In this document: positions 63,892 through 64,000 of the stretch, piece by piece
How the letters are laid out: the number at the start of each line of letters is the position of its first letter
Numbering within the stretch: the stretch's first letter is position 1
From: Dendrolimus kikuchii
Lineage: Eukaryota > Arthropoda > Insecta > Lepidoptera > Lasiocampidae
Assembly: GCA_019925095.2 (NCBI GenBank)
Contig: CM034415.1
Coordinates: 4,807,001-4,871,000 of the forward strand
Length of the DNA stretch: 64,000 nucleotides
Direction: 5' to 3'
Program-made: the position numbers and the translations under genes
Notes under the pieces: model-generated
The model's input: only the letters and a program-made list of their open reading frames with translations
Told to the model about the DNA's origin: nothing
Database searches by the model: none

Positions 63892-64000
63892 TTATAAAAT
63901 ATACAACTACCCGCAATTCATATACATTACAGGATCAATATGGCAGTCTAACGATGAAACGTAGCCAGCCTCCTGGACATCTTACCCATAAAACACGGTG

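Overview
The window looks like a piece of a lepidopteran nuclear genome. It is AT-rich, its genes are split by GT-AG introns, and repeats make up most of the sequence. Host coding sequence is sparse, and most of the open frames belong to transposable elements.

Host genes. (1) A six-exon alpha/beta-fold serine hydrolase of the kraken/SERHL type lies on the minus strand from about 18.95 kb down to 1.55 kb. All splice junctions keep frame and predict about 303 residues. (2) A small three-exon THAP zinc-finger gene (9490-10702, plus strand, about 130 residues) sits antisense inside one of its introns. (3) The last two exons of a Not/Noto-class homeobox gene are on the minus strand at 57417-58999, with the homeodomain split between positions 44 and 45. 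(4) Two further minus-strand exon candidates have no recognised family: 33419-33589, and a terminal exon at 28358-28619 with a poly(A) signal.

Mobile DNA. The main families are: RTE-A, a non-LTR element with one nearly complete copy at 60.8-63.76 kb and more than a dozen short 3' fragments that all end in (TATG)n; RTE-B, with three 3' fragments; SINE-A, about 310 bp and about 17 copies; SINE-B, about 270-320 bp and 8 copies with clear target-site duplications; a tRNA-derived SINE-C; two LTR families, present as solo or truncated LTRs with a TATA box and AATAAA; a mariner at 30.75-31.87 kb; a Tc1/mariner at 54.0-55.3 kb; hAT elements, one keeping a transposase C-terminus; PIF/Harbinger-like MITEs with TTA/TAA duplications; other inverted-repeat MITEs; and Helitron-like 3' ends. 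GC-rich LINE debris is scattered through the window.

Layout. 0-19 kb: hydrolase and THAP genes with intronic repeats. 19-28 kb: CpG-rich MITE, LTRs, a hAT element, RTE-A and SINE insertions. 28-36 kb: candidate exons, mariner, a mosaic of RTE-A/SINE-A and other LINE fragments. 36-45 kb: LINE debris, LTR-2, SINEs. 45-48.9 kb: a decayed unit with a THAP-like relic and a YqaJ-type nuclease relic. 48.9-56 kb: a long hairpin, a four-layer nest of insertions, the Tc1 element. 57-59 kb: the homeobox exons. 59-64 kb: MITEs and the large RTE-A copy.

Many insertions can be ordered in time because they interrupt one another and leave duplicated target sites. I saw no intact autonomous transposon, no CRISPR array, no tRNA or rRNA gene, and no sign of prokaryotic sequence.
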